Shown here piece after piece: positions 46,412 to 55,058 of a stretch of 64,000 nt of DNA. The notes under the pieces are model-generated. The model saw only the letters and a program-made list of their open reading frames with translations, was not told the DNA's origin and did not search any database. This DNA is from Xanthobacter dioxanivorans (GTDB lineage Bacteria; Pseudomonadota; Alphaproteobacteria; Rhizobiales; Xanthobacteraceae): the NCBI RefSeq assembly GCF_016807805.1, contig NZ_CP063362.1:4940501-5004500 (forward strand), written 5' to 3'. Both the position numbers and the translations under genes were made by a program. Positions within the stretch are counted from its first letter, which is position 1. Every line of letters starts with the position of its first letter.

Positions 46412-47341
46412 TCATTGGTCTTCCGATCCGGTCATGATGACCGCCACCGAATGCTTGGCCGGGCGCAAGGATGATATGGACACCATATCATCCAACTCTT
46501 GTGAAAAAGTGAGGACATCTTCGCCGTACAGCCTGCCGGAGCTGATATTTTTGCCGTGTACCGTCAGGATATATACGGTGGATTTCGCATCATCCTGCGA
46601 AAATTCGCTATTCACAATGACCAGCGCCGTCCGGGACGCCCCCCCGTCGCCGCCTGGCACCTTCACGTGAACCTTCCGCCAGGTCGGATCCAAGGACCGG
46701 CTGATCACGGTGACGCCGCCTGTGGCGGCGCCGGAACGGGCCTCCCCGCGCACCGTGAGAGCATCGACATTCACCTTGTCGCGAAACACCCGCGCGTCCT
46801 GCCGATCGATCAGATCGCACCAGAACGCGAAGCGATCGGGCAGCTCGTTCCTTGTGACGAGCCGCTGCCCAAACACGAACTGGGCATCCAGCATGCAGGT
46901 ATATCCACGGACAAAGGCAGGAACCCGAACCCCATCTCCAAGATAGGGATCCGTAACCTCAACACCTATCGGGCCTTTTCGCTTGACATTATCTTTATAT
47001 CCGCAGCCTTCAAGATAAACAATCTCACCACTACAGGCAACCGCATGATCAATCCATACCGCCGCCCTTGGAGCGAAGGCATGCGTGATCATACGAAAAT
47101 AATTAGCATTGCTGGGACGTCCGTGCCGGGCCATAATATAGACGGAGCGGCCGCAAATTCCTTTGTAGGAAAAATGCGTCGCCGGTGATCTATCCGGCAG
47201 AGCCCGAGCAATGGAACTCCCAAGATCGTTCAAGACAACGAGTCGCGATGAATTATTTTGCGACTTAAAAAAATATTCGTCAAAATAATTATCTATACCG
47301 CGCTCGGCATCTCCAAACACTCGTCCATAAATATTATGCAA
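46412..47341 (-). CDS. Hypothetical protein of the polysaccharide island, possibly truncated at its start
   Basis: I do not recognise this 309-residue protein. It has a mixed composition without signal peptide or membrane segment. Notable stretches are RSVYIMARHGRPSNANYFRM, RAAVWIDHAVACSGEIVYLEG and FAFWCDLIDRQDARVF. The upstream region is AT-rich, and an IS3 remnant begins 33 bases before its start, so the original start may have been lost. It reads in the same direction as galE. A function in glycan assembly or capsule regulation is only a guess from position. Confidence 0.6.
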   Translation of the reverse strand: MHNIYGRVFGDAERGIDNYFDEYFFKSQNNSSRLVVLNDLGSSIARALPDRSPATHFSYKGICGRSVYIMARHGRPSNANYFRMITHAFAPRAAVWIDHAVACSGEIVYLEGCGYKDNVKRKGPIGVEVTDPYLGDGVRVPAFVRGYTCMLDAQFVFGQRLVTRNELPDRFAFWCDLIDRQDARVFRDKVNVDALTVRGEARSGAATGGVTVISRSLDPTWRKVHVKVPGGDGGASRTALVIVNSEFSQDDAKSTVYILTVHGKNISSGRLYGEDVLTFSQELDDMVSISSLRPAKHSVAVIMTGSEDQ

Positions 47342-47373
47342 TACGCCAATATTGCATTTATCAGCAAATCCAC

Positions 47374-48062
47374 TGAGGTGGTCCCCGAAACCCGGACAGG
47401 GAGCTAAGCTTGGTTCGGCCTGACGGAAGGACGAGCCCGATGACCGGGAAGAGGAAGCGATATTCAGCGGAGTTCAAGGCGTAGGTGGCCCTTGAGGCGC
47501 TCCGCGGGGAGCAGACGGTAGCGCATCTGGCCGCCAAGCACGGCGTCCACCAGACTATGATCAACGCCTGGAAGAAGCAGGCCGTCGAGGGAATGGCCAC
47601 GGTTTTTTCCGGCAAGGCGGAAGCTGCCGATGGAGGCCGACTTCTGCATCGAGGCACTGGAGGAGGCCTTCTCCCGGTTCGGGCGGCCGGGCATCTTCAA
47701 CACCGACCAAGGCAGCCAGTTCACCAGCCCGCGGTTCACCCAGGTGCTGCTGGACGCCGGCGTACGGCTTTCCATGGATGGCCGCGGCTGGTGGATGGAC
47801 AACGTGTTCATCGAGCGCCTCTGGCGGTCGCTGAAATACGAATGCATCTACCTCAACGCCTTCGAGACCGGTTCCGAGACGCGGGCCGGGATCGGCCGAT
47901 GGATCACCTACTACAATCGCACGAGGCCCCACTCGGCTCTCGGCGGCAGAACGCCGGAGGAGGTCCACATGGCCTGCGACGGCATCAACATGGCGGCGTG
48001 ACACACACCAGAACCAAGCTTAGCGAAGCCGCCAATCTGTCCGCCAATGCGGGACCACCTCA
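47374..48062 (+). mobile_element. Internally deleted IS3-family element
   Basis: The ends are matching inverted repeats (TGAGGTGGTCCC at 47374, GGGACCACCTCA ending 48062). At 689 bp it is about half the length of intact relatives. Inside, an OrfA start (MTGKRKRYSAEFKA at 47440) meets an in-frame TAG where a Lys codon is expected; then, after a deletion, the C-terminal half of OrfB with DDE residues (NTDQGSQFTSPRF, NVFIERLWRSLKYE) runs to 48001. The transposase is therefore dead. The 138 bases after it (48063-48200) hold a minus-strand fragment I cannot name. Confidence 0.8.
47440..48001 (+). pseudogene. Broken IS3-family transposase (orfA stop codon plus orfB C-terminal half)
   Basis: OrfA (KRKRYSAEFKA, stop, VALEALRGEQTVAHLA, INAWKKQAVEGM) is followed after an internal deletion by OrfB residues from EADFCIEALEEAF to GRTPEEVHMACDG. 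The first catalytic Asp of the DDE triad has been lost, while the second Asp (NTDQG) and the Glu (FIERLW) remain. Confidence 0.75.
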
Positions 48063-48281
48063 CGTTTTTGGGCAGTGACAGGCAATAGGCCTGCTCATGA
48101 ATCGCCTCCTCCGGAAGCGGCGGGACACGCGCATCCGGATGCCGCCCGTCTTCGCGAGCGCCGATGGGCTTGGCGCCCGCCGTCTTGTTCAGCTTGTAGA
48201 TGACGTGCTCCCCATTTTTTAGGCCAGTTTGAGCTGGAATTTTCCACTTATGATCCCCGGCTCGGGGACGAGGAGAGTTCC

Positions 48282-49381
48282 ATGAAGGCATCGAAGTTCA
48301 CGGAGGCACAGATCGCGTTCGTTCTGAAGCAGGCGGAAGACGGAACACCGGTGGCGGAGGTGTGCCGGAAGGCCGGGGTATCGGACGCGACGTTCTACAA
48401 CTGGCGCAAGAAATATGCGGGGCTGATGCCTTCGGAGATGCGGCGTCTGCGCCAGTTGGAAGACGAGAACGCCAAGCTGAAGCGGATCGTGGCGGACCTG
48501 TCGCTGGACAAGGCGATGTTGCAGGACGTGCTGTCAAAAAAGCTCTGAGGCCTGCGCGCAAGCGCGAGCTTGTGGACAGGCTGCGCGAAGACTGGAAGGT
48601 GTCGGCCAGGCGCGCCTGTGCCACCCTGGCGGTCGATCGTGCGCTCTATGCCTACAAGTCGAAGCGGGGCACGCAGGCCGAGCTGAACCAGCGGATCAAG
48701 GAGATCTGCGAGACACGCGTGCGGTATGGCTATCGCCGCGTGCACATCCTGTTGCGGCGGGAGGGGTGGGCGGTCAATGCGAAGCGGATCTATCGCCTTT
48801 ACAAGGGCTTGGGCCTTCAGTTGCGGAACAAGGTGCCGAAGCGCCGCGTGAAGGCAAAGCTGCGTGACGACCGGCGTGCGGCGACGCGGAGCAACGAGAC
48901 CTGGGCCATGGATTTTGTCCACGACCAGCTCGCCACGGGCCGCAAGATCCGGGTTCTGACCATCGTCGACACCTTCACGCGGTTCTCGCCGGCGGTGGAT
49001 CCGCGGTTCAGCTATCGGGGCGAGGATGTCGTGCTGACGCTGGAGCGGATTTGCCGGAGCACCGGCTATCCGCAGAGCATCCGGGTGGATCAGGGATCGG
49101 AGTTCGTCAGTCGGGATCTCGACCTATGGGCCTATCAGAAGGGCGTGGTGCTCGACTTCTCGCGGCCCGGCAAGCCCACGGACAACGGCTTTATCGAGTC
49201 GTTCAACGGCAAGCTCCGGGCGGAATGCCTGAACACGCACTGGTTCATGAGCCTTGACGACGCGCGGGCGAAAATGGAGGCTTGGCGTAGAGACTATAAC
49301 GAGGTTCGCCCGCACAGCGTGATCGGCAACAAGCCGCCGATCGCGCTCATGAATGGCTCTCCGGCATCCCCGCAGGAATGA
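48282..49381 (+). CDS. IS3-family transposase OrfAB (programmed -1 frameshift), copy A
   Basis: OrfA (48282-48548, 88 residues: KASKFTEAQIAFVLKQAEDG, GVSDATFYNWRKKYAG, coiled LRQLEDENAKLKRIVADLSL) is a helix-turn-helix DNA binder. Near its end the heptamer A AAA AAG (48536-48542) lies in the zero frame, the classical slip site that shifts ribosomes -1 into OrfB. OrfB continues ALRPARKRELVDRLREDWKV to 49381 with the HTH_21 region and the DDE triad (AMDFVHDQL, VDQGSEFVSR, NGFIESFNGKLR). The fused product is the active transposase. It is intact in this copy. Confidence 0.92.
48536..48542 (+). other. Ribosomal slip site A AAA AAG of the IS3-type transposase
   Basis: Six A followed by G in the orfA zero frame, nine codon bases before the orfA stop; the downstream frame of orfB is -1 relative to orfA. 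Confidence 0.8.
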
Positions 49382-49436
49382 GCCCTAACCCCGGAATTTT
49401 CCAGGTCCGGTTGGCCTAGAAACGGGGAGCACGTCA

Positions 49437-49795
49437 GTCGCCTGCTGGCCAGTGGCGAAGAGGGGATCTGGCGTGGAGCCTTTGGCCGCGCGCAGGGGCA
49501 GACCCCGTCTCGGGTGGAAGGTAGCGGCGAAGGCGGACGGCGTTTGCCATCTGAGCGCGGAAGGGGGCCGGGAGCCGTTGTAATCGGCCCTCCAATTGCT
49601 GAGAGACGCCCTGGCCTGGCTGATGAGCGTCGAGAACAGCGTCTCGTTGAGCAGCTCATCGCGCAGGCGGCCGTTAAAGCTTTCGATGAAGGCGTTCTGC
49701 ATGGGCTTGCCGGGCGCGATGTAATGCCATTGGAGCTGTGCCGCGTCCGTGAAGGCAAGGATGGCGTTCGACTGAACTCGCTGCCATAGCACATC
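49437..49795 (-). pseudogene. Remnant of a second IS3-family transposase (OrfB C terminus)
   Basis: The minus strand encodes [40 protein letters not shown] and [10 protein letters not shown], the end of an IS3-type OrfB different from copy A. One frameshift lies near 49775 (CYGSEF is in the other frame). Copy A abuts its 3' side and the IS110 remnant its 5' side, so most of the element is gone. Confidence 0.8.
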
Positions 49796-50295
49796 AGGAA
49801 GGAAGGAGCCTCAGCCGGCGCGCGGAGCCATTGGGTCGCGCAGCGCGCCGGCTGAGGCGGTCATGGTCGGTCAGCAGGTCTCTAAAATGACAGTGTTCAA
49901 AGCCTCATTCCGGAGACGGACCCACCATCACCACTTTGCATCCTATGCCCGATGACGTCGTTCTGGTGGCGGTTGATATCGCCAAAGCGCGGAACGAGGT
50001 GCTGATCGAGACACCCGGCCAGAAGCGGCGACGGCGCATGACAGTCCTGAACACGCGCGCCGAGCACGATCGGCTGATCGTGTTGTTGAAGGGCTTTGGC
50101 CGGCCTGTCGCCTGCGCCATGGAGGCGACAGGCAACTATCACCGGCCGATTGCCTGGCGTTTGCGCGAAGCCGGCTTCCAGGTTCGTCTGGTTTCGTCGG
50201 TGGCCCTGGCCCGCACGCGCGAGGCCCTGCACAACGGCTGGGACAAGAACGATCCCAACGACGCCCAGGTCATTCTCCACATGCTGCGGATTGGG
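49796..50295 (+). mobile_element. Remnant of an IS110-family element (5' half)
   Basis: It comprises a noncoding leader with a 16-bp perfect stem (49808-49823 with 49843-49858, arms GCCTCAGCCGGCGCGC type) and the first 117 or so codons of a DEDD transposase. The gene is cut at about 50295, where IS21-type sequence begins. In the IS110 group the leader region encodes the guide (bridge) RNA; part of it may still be here. Confidence 0.65.
49945..50295 (+). pseudogene. Truncated IS110-family transposase (N-terminal DEDD domain)
   Basis: The fragment reads VLVAVDIAKARNEVLI (first Asp), VACAMEATGNYHRPIAW (Glu), LVSSVALARTREAL and NDPNDAQVILHMLRIG (Asp pair), the whole RuvC-like catalytic core of an IS110 transposase. 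The C-terminal Ser domain is missing because IS21-type DNA starts right after HMLRIG. Not functional. Confidence 0.85.
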
Positions 50296-50965
50296 TGTCA
50301 ATCGGCACGGAAACCTGACCCCATATCGGCGCCGAATATTGACCCCGGCCTGGGGCATTGACCCCACTGCCGCGGAGCGTTGGTGTGGCACAGCGGCAGT
50401 GGGGTCAATGGTGGCGGAGGTCAGGCGCGGTTCTTGAAGCGCCAGCTCTCGTTTCCGGTCTCGACGATGTCGCAGTGGTGGATGAGACGATCGAGGGGCG
50501 CGGTGGTCATCTTGGGGTCGTTGAAGACGCTCGGCCACTCGCCGAAGGCGAGGTTCGTGGTGACGATGACCGAGGTCTGCTCGTAGAGCCTGCTGACGAG
50601 GTGGAACAGGAGCTGGCCGCTGGACTGGGCGAAGGGCAGGTAGCCGAGCTCGTCAAGGACGATGAAGTCCTTGCGGGAGAGATAGTCGGCCATGCGGCCC
50701 TGGCGGCCGGATCGAGCCTCTGCCTCCAGCTTGTTGACGAGGTCGACCACGTTGAAGAAGCGCCCCCTTGCGCCGCCTCGGATGGCGGCACGCGCGATGG
50801 CGATGGCCAGGTGGGTCTTGCCGGTTCCGGTCCCGCCGATCAGCACCACGTTGCGCTGGTGGGCGAGGAAGTTGCCGCCGGCGAGGTCGCGCACCAGGGT
50901 CTCGTTGATGAGTGTGTCGTCGAACACGAAGTCGTCGATGTCCTTGGCGAGGGGCAACGTCACTA
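50296..50965 (-). mobile_element. Remnant of an IS21-family element
   Basis: From 50296 (TGTCAATCGGCACGG) the sequence has several TGACCCC-type repeats (50318-50420), the multiple terminal repeats of IS21 elements, followed by the C-terminal two thirds of istB. The left part of the element (istA and the istB start) is absent. It interrupts the IS110-type transposase gene. Confidence 0.75.
50421..50965 (-). pseudogene. istB: Truncated IstB-like ATP-binding protein of an IS21 element
   Basis: The fragment contains the Walker A motif [37 protein letters not shown], the Walker [18 protein letters not shown] and [13 protein letters not shown], and ends WRFKNRA. The first 70 or so residues of a normal IstB are replaced by unrelated sequence upstream of about 50965. 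IstB helps its IstA transposase choose targets; no istA is present. Confidence 0.85.
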
Positions 50966-51083
50966 CAGAACGGATCATTTCCACACATCGCAAGACGAAA
51001 CGACATCCGAGCAACCTAATTCTCAGGCTTCGTCCATCTCGCCGCAGTCGTGATCTGGATGCAATGAATATCAATTCATCTTA

Positions 51084-53150
51084 TCAATAGTATGGAAGCC
51101 GCCGCTGCTCGCCGTTAATCTCGACGGTCAGGTAGCCAGCAGGCCGGGTCGGCAAGGGAGCTGCCTCCCCGGCGGGAGGCGCATGCAAATCAGTTTCAAC
51201 TTTTTCCAAAGCAAGCCCCCCACGCACGCGAGGCACGTTGCGCGCATTGTAAGGGGCCGGCCCATCGAGCGTTGCCATTACGCCCGCAAGCAGGCAAACG
51301 CCACCCTGAAGCTGCACGGTTAAAGCTTCTATTTTGCTGGCTGGAATCTGATCGACGCAGACGATTTTTTTCCATACCTGGCGCCCATCCGAATATGTTT
51401 CGTAGAAATCATGTCCATTGCCTAGTCGTACGCGACTAACGATTGGTCCACCGAATACCCAAAAACCTAAATAAAGCGCCCGCCTTTCTGTTTCGAGCCC
51501 GCCATCCCCGAATGGAAGGCGAAATACTACTCTGCCTGGGCCAGCCTCAAGCTTCAAAACTGTCGGATTGGCTCCCAATTCCTCGAGGAACGCGAGCGGT
51601 GGTTCCCGCGCGGTTTGGGAACCGACCTGGCTCCCGGTAGCTTCCGCCGTCAAGGAGTCCCACATATCTTTGAGAGCTCCGGATGTGAGGCGGGCCGCGC
51701 CCGCCATGTCGGGCGCGCGCGACCAGTTGCCTATAGCCTCTGGTGCAGCCAGCAAGTTGCCGGCAGGCGCAACGTCGCGATCAACCATCAGATCACCTTT
51801 TCGGGCGGCTGGGCCGATGCGATAGCGCGTCCAACTATCCGGGCGTGTGCTTCGTTTCACTTCGAAATCGCCGCGTAGTACGGCAAGATTCGATGTATCG
51901 CTGCAGGCGAGATATTCAAACAACGCAATCCCCCGCGGCTTTTCAGCGTATGGCGAACGTCTAATCGTAGACATGTCCCCCAACCATGAGAGGTGAACAT
52001 TATTCTGCACCACACCAAAGCGCATCATATACTGTTGTTGTTCCTCGTAGGGCAAGATATCCGGCGGCAGATTCGTGATCCAGCCGCTCGGCTGAGGTTT
52101 AGGAAATTCGCGGTGAATCGGCGACCAGCTCATACCAAAACTGTCAATCGACAATCCTCCGGAAATTGACTGGGGCAGAAAATTAAATATTGCTTCGCCA
52201 ATTCGCTCGAAACGAACGTAGTCGAATCGGCCACTCAAACCAATGCAACGAAGCAGAAATAAATGATCACGGACTTGGTAAAATGCATACGGCGAAAACC
52301 CCATATGCACTCGGTACATGGCTGCGGTAAATCCACCATTATGATTGGCATGATCAAACGTTCCGAATACGACACACGCAAAAATTCCATGTATCTGGCC
52401 ACCCATGAAAAAGTAATCCTCACTGTTTCTGTGGCAATATACACCAAATAATCCAGACCAATAACAATCATAGCTGCTGATGTGACCATTAGTGCTATCG
52501 AGATAAAGGCCAGCTTTTACTCCAACAGTAGATATATTTCGAAATGTAGGTTGGCTGAGTCCAAAAACACCGATAGCACATACCCCAGGGGAAAATGCCT
52601 GATAATCAGGCAGCAAATCGGCCCGCACCACTTCGGAAAGGCGTTCGCGAGCATAGTTTTCCCTCCCGTGAATTGCTATATTTTCAAATACTCCAGAAGC
52701 ATACATCCCGTCGCGTATTGCGAAGCACGGTTTCATATCGGCAACAACCGAAGGTTCGAAACGGACCAGCGTGCCGCGTCCTCTTGATCCAAGATAGTTG
52801 GAGTCTCCGAGCACATGTCGGCAGAAAATCTGAATTGTGTCTGTGATCCGGTAGCCATTGCCAGTGGCGGGAACAAATAGCGTCTTGCCGGTGGCCGCTG
52901 CGGCGTCGGCTGCTGATTGAAAAGCCTGCGTATCATCAGTCCTTCCATCGCCGACTGCGCCAAAATCCAAGACCGATATCCGATCGGCGAGCCGCTGGCT
53001 GATCGTGCGCGCAACCGAACCGGGGAGCTCCGGGAGATAAAGTTTCTCTCCGTTGGTGGAGCTGTCCGCCGCGGCTCGCTCAGCTGAGGCGAGTTGTGGC
53101 AAACCCATCAAGCCAGCCCCTCTCATGGCATCCCGACGCGAAATCAGCAT
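51084..53150 (-). CDS. Secreted right-handed beta-helix protein (pectate-lyase superfamily), Tat-type signal
   Basis: The 688-residue protein starts MLISRRDAMRGAGLMGLPQL, a twin-arginine-like signal (SRRDAMRGAG), then has the Pectate_lyase_3 hallmark ISVLDFGAVGDGRTDDTQAF with LFVPATGNGYRITDTI, followed by a long parallel beta-helix region and a beta-rich C-terminal domain. Such proteins cleave or bind acidic polysaccharides (lyase, hydrolase or epimerase). In a surface-glycan island it may trim or release the strain's own polysaccharide, as exopolysaccharide lyases do. The gene is visibly AT-richer than the core genome (for example around 52.2-52.7 kb), which suggests transfer. It stands alone between the IS21 remnant and the IS1111 fragments. 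Confidence 0.8.
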   Translation of the reverse strand: MLISRRDAMRGAGLMGLPQLASAERAAADSSTNGEKLYLPELPGSVARTISQRLADRISVLDFGAVGDGRTDDTQAFQSAADAAAATGKTLFVPATGNGYRITDTIQIFCRHVLGDSNYLGSRGRGTLVRFEPSVVADMKPCFAIRDGMYASGVFENIAIHGRENYARERLSEVVRADLLPDYQAFSPGVCAIGVFGLSQPTFRNISTVGVKAGLYLDSTNGHISSYDCYWSGLFGVYCHRNSEDYFFMGGQIHGIFACVVFGTFDHANHNGGFTAAMYRVHMGFSPYAFYQVRDHLFLLRCIGLSGRFDYVRFERIGEAIFNFLPQSISGGLSIDSFGMSWSPIHREFPKPQPSGWITNLPPDILPYEEQQQYMMRFGVVQNNVHLSWLGDMSTIRRSPYAEKPRGIALFEYLACSDTSNLAVLRGDFEVKRSTRPDSWTRYRIGPAARKGDLMVDRDVAPAGNLLAAPEAIGNWSRAPDMAGAARLTSGALKDMWDSLTAEATGSQVGSQTAREPPLAFLEELGANPTVLKLEAGPGRVVFRLPFGDGGLETERRALYLGFWVFGGPIVSRVRLGNGHDFYETYSDGRQVWKKIVCVDQIPASKIEALTVQLQGGVCLLAGVMATLDGPAPYNARNVPRVRGGLALEKVETDLHAPPAGEAAPLPTRPAGYLTVEINGEQRRLPYY

Positions 53151-53414
53151 GCGACAATGCTCCTAGAATTGCGACGTTCGAATAATGCGGTGCTTACCGA
53201 ATTTGGTCCAGCAGAAGCTGGAGAAATCCACGGCCATCACTTCTTTGGCAGGCTAACGGATTGATAACGCAGACGTGTTGAGCTTTGCGCCCGGATTCAT
53301 GCGCAAGCCATGGCGAGCTATTGTGAGCCACTGAAGGATTTTCTGAGGCCATTTGTCTCCGTGCTGGGGCACGAGGAATGGCGGCAGATATGTCCCCTTT
53401 ACGTGGCGGGCCTT

Positions 53415-53574
53415 GAACTGATGGGGTGGATGCCCCCTCCAGCGGGCACGTATTGTGTCCGGGCAGCGCCGTGGTGGCGCTTTCAGGGGAGGAGCACATG
53501 CCAGATGTTCATGTCCTTGCGATCGACCTGGCCAAGCGGAGTTTCCAGGTTTGCGGCACGGATCGGGGCGGGGT
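53415..53574 (+). pseudogene. Partial copy of the IS1111-type element (left end and transposase start)
   Basis: This plus-strand stretch repeats the left end of the neighbouring element (TGATGGGGTGGATGCCCC, leader, GGGGAGGAGCAC ATG) and the first 20 codons of the transposase (PDVHVLAIDLAKRSFQVCGT, DRGG). It then diverges exactly where the noncoding end of the full element begins, in inverted orientation. It is a dead fragment. Confidence 0.8.
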
Positions 53575-53863
53575 GTGTGGATGCCCCCGGTTTTGCAAGG
53601 GGATTCTTCTGACGGGCTTCAGCGGCTCGGTGCTTCTATCGGTCGTGTGTCAGGCCTCTGGTCGTGACCTGCGCCACGGGGCCGGTATGCAGTTCGAAGA
53701 ACAGGGTCCACATCGGTTCAGAGAGCTTTGCGCTCGAGCCCCGGGACTGGTTTTCCCCGTCCTGAACATTGAAGTCCTTGCCGCATAGGTCGTCAGTCGA
53801 TCTCCTTGCCGGGATCCGAGGACCCCGAGGCGATAGCTGTCCCCTCCTGAGGAAGGCAACGGC
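53575..53863 (-). ncRNA. Candidate seekRNA/bridge RNA region of the IS1111-type element
   Basis: In the IS1111 group the noncoding segment downstream of the transposase encodes the guide RNA that pairs with donor and target DNA. Here a noncoding stretch of the right size and position follows the stop codon. I cannot determine RNA ends or guide loops from sequence reading alone. Confidence 0.35.
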
Positions 53864-54877
53864 TCACGCCATCCTGTAATTTTCCTCCCTTGTCATGATC
53901 GCCCAGATGATCCTGGCCATCTTGTTCGCCAAGGCGACGGCGGCGACCATGCGAGGTTTGCGCCCTACAAGCTGTCCGAGCCAACTGTCCGGTAACACGC
54001 CCTTGCGGATGATCCATCGAATCCGGCTCATGGCGCCAACGATCAGCAGCTTGCGGATGTCGGTCTGTCCCATCTTGCTGACCCCGCCGAGCCGTGTCTT
54101 GCCACCGGTCGATCGTTGCTTCGGCACGAGCCCCAGCCAAGCCGCAAAGTTCCTGCCGCTCGAGAAGGCGCGCAGATCGGGGGCGAAGGCGAGGACAGCG
54201 CCAGCTGTCACAGGACCGACACCGGGGACCGTGCAGAGACGGCGCATCTCGGCATTTTCCTGGGTTGCATCCCTGAGCCGGCGATGCAGCTCTTCGATTT
54301 TGCGCGTGAGAACGTCGATCTGATCGAGGTAGAGCCGGACGATCTCCCTGACGGCGTCCGGCACCTCCGGCCCTGCTTCGTCGAGCAGTTCGATGATCTG
54401 CTTCAGGTGAGCGGGTCCCTGGGCGACGATCAGCCCGAACTCAGCCAGATGGCCACGCAGGGCATTGATCAGCTGGGTACGCTGGCGGACAAAACACTGG
54501 TGGGTCCGGAAGGCTACTGCACGAGCCTGATGCTCGGCACTCTTGACCGCGACGCAATGCATGTTCGGGCGCAGCGCAGCTTCGGCGATCGCGGCCGCGT
54601 CAGCGGCATCGTTCTTCTGCCGCTTCACAAAGGGCTTCACGTAGATCGGTGGAACCAGCCGCACGTCGTGTCCAAGGCCTTGAGCAAACCGGCCCCAATA
54701 GTGGCTCGTTGCGCAGGCTTCCATCGCCACGATGCAGGGCGGCTGCGCGCTCAACAGCTGGATCAGCTTCGTGCGGGACACCGTTCGGTTGAACAGAACC
54801 GCCCCGCCCCGATCCGTGCCGCAAACCTGGAAACTCCGCTTGGCCAGGTCGATCGCAAGGACATGAACATCTGGCAT
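53864..54877 (-). CDS. IS110-family (IS1111 group) transposase
   Basis: The 337-residue protein has the N-terminal DEDD RuvC-like domain (HVLAIDLAKRSFQVCG, IVAMEACATSHYWGRF, VKPFVKRQKNDAADAAAIAE), a coiled middle (LDQIDVLTRKIEELHRRLRD) and the C-terminal Transposase_20 domain with VPGVGPVTAGAVLAFA and FAAWLGLVPKQRSTGGKTRL, which holds the catalytic Ser. The start at 54877 follows GGGGAGGAGCAC, a strong ribosome site; 40 further upstream codons in frame belong to the element's leader. All catalytic residues are present. Confidence 0.93.
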   Translation of the reverse strand: MPDVHVLAIDLAKRSFQVCGTDRGGAVLFNRTVSRTKLIQLLSAQPPCIVAMEACATSHYWGRFAQGLGHDVRLVPPIYVKPFVKRQKNDAADAAAIAEAALRPNMHCVAVKSAEHQARAVAFRTHQCFVRQRTQLINALRGHLAEFGLIVAQGPAHLKQIIELLDEAGPEVPDAVREIVRLYLDQIDVLTRKIEELHRRLRDATQENAEMRRLCTVPGVGPVTAGAVLAFAPDLRAFSSGRNFAAWLGLVPKQRSTGGKTRLGGVSKMGQTDIRKLLIVGAMSRIRWIIRKGVLPDSWLGQLVGRKPRMVAAVALANKMARIIWAIMTREENYRMA

Positions 54878-55058
54878 GTGCTCCTCCCCTGAAAGCGCCA
54901 CCACGGCGCTGCCCGGACACAATACGTGCCCGCTGGAGGGGGGCATCCACCCCATCAATTCAGTTCGCCGCCGATTTGGGAATCCAATCCGAATCAAAAC
55001 GTGAGGAAAACGCTCTTACAACTCACAACCTCTCGCGCCTCAAAGTCGAGAATCACCC

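Larger units (their letters stand above)
48201..49436 (+). mobile_element. Insertion sequence, IS3 family (IS407-type), copy A
   Basis: A complete 1236-bp element with imperfect terminal inverted repeats: left TGACGTGCTCCCCATTTTTT, right end (complement) TGACGTGCTCCCCGTTTCT. Copy B (56928-58163) has the same length and the same translated products in inverted orientation, and copy C begins at 63624, so the element has moved recently. I see no matching 3- or 4-base target duplication around copy A or B, which suggests later recombination between copies. Confidence 0.9.
53575..54955 (-). mobile_element. IS110-family element of the IS1111 group
   Basis: The element holds one intact transposase gene, a short left leader (54878-54955, with GGGGTGGATGCCCC and a 6-bp hairpin) and about 290 bases of noncoding DNA after the gene (53575-53863). 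The outer boundary on the right is inferred from the junction with the partial copy (GTGTGGATGCCCCC near 53577). A single uninterrupted transposase suggests it may still be active. Confidence 0.75.

Noticed and set aside
48190..49450. Target-site duplications around IS copies A and B
   Set aside because: The 3-4 bases on the two sides of each copy do not match in direct or swapped pairing, so I do not report duplications.
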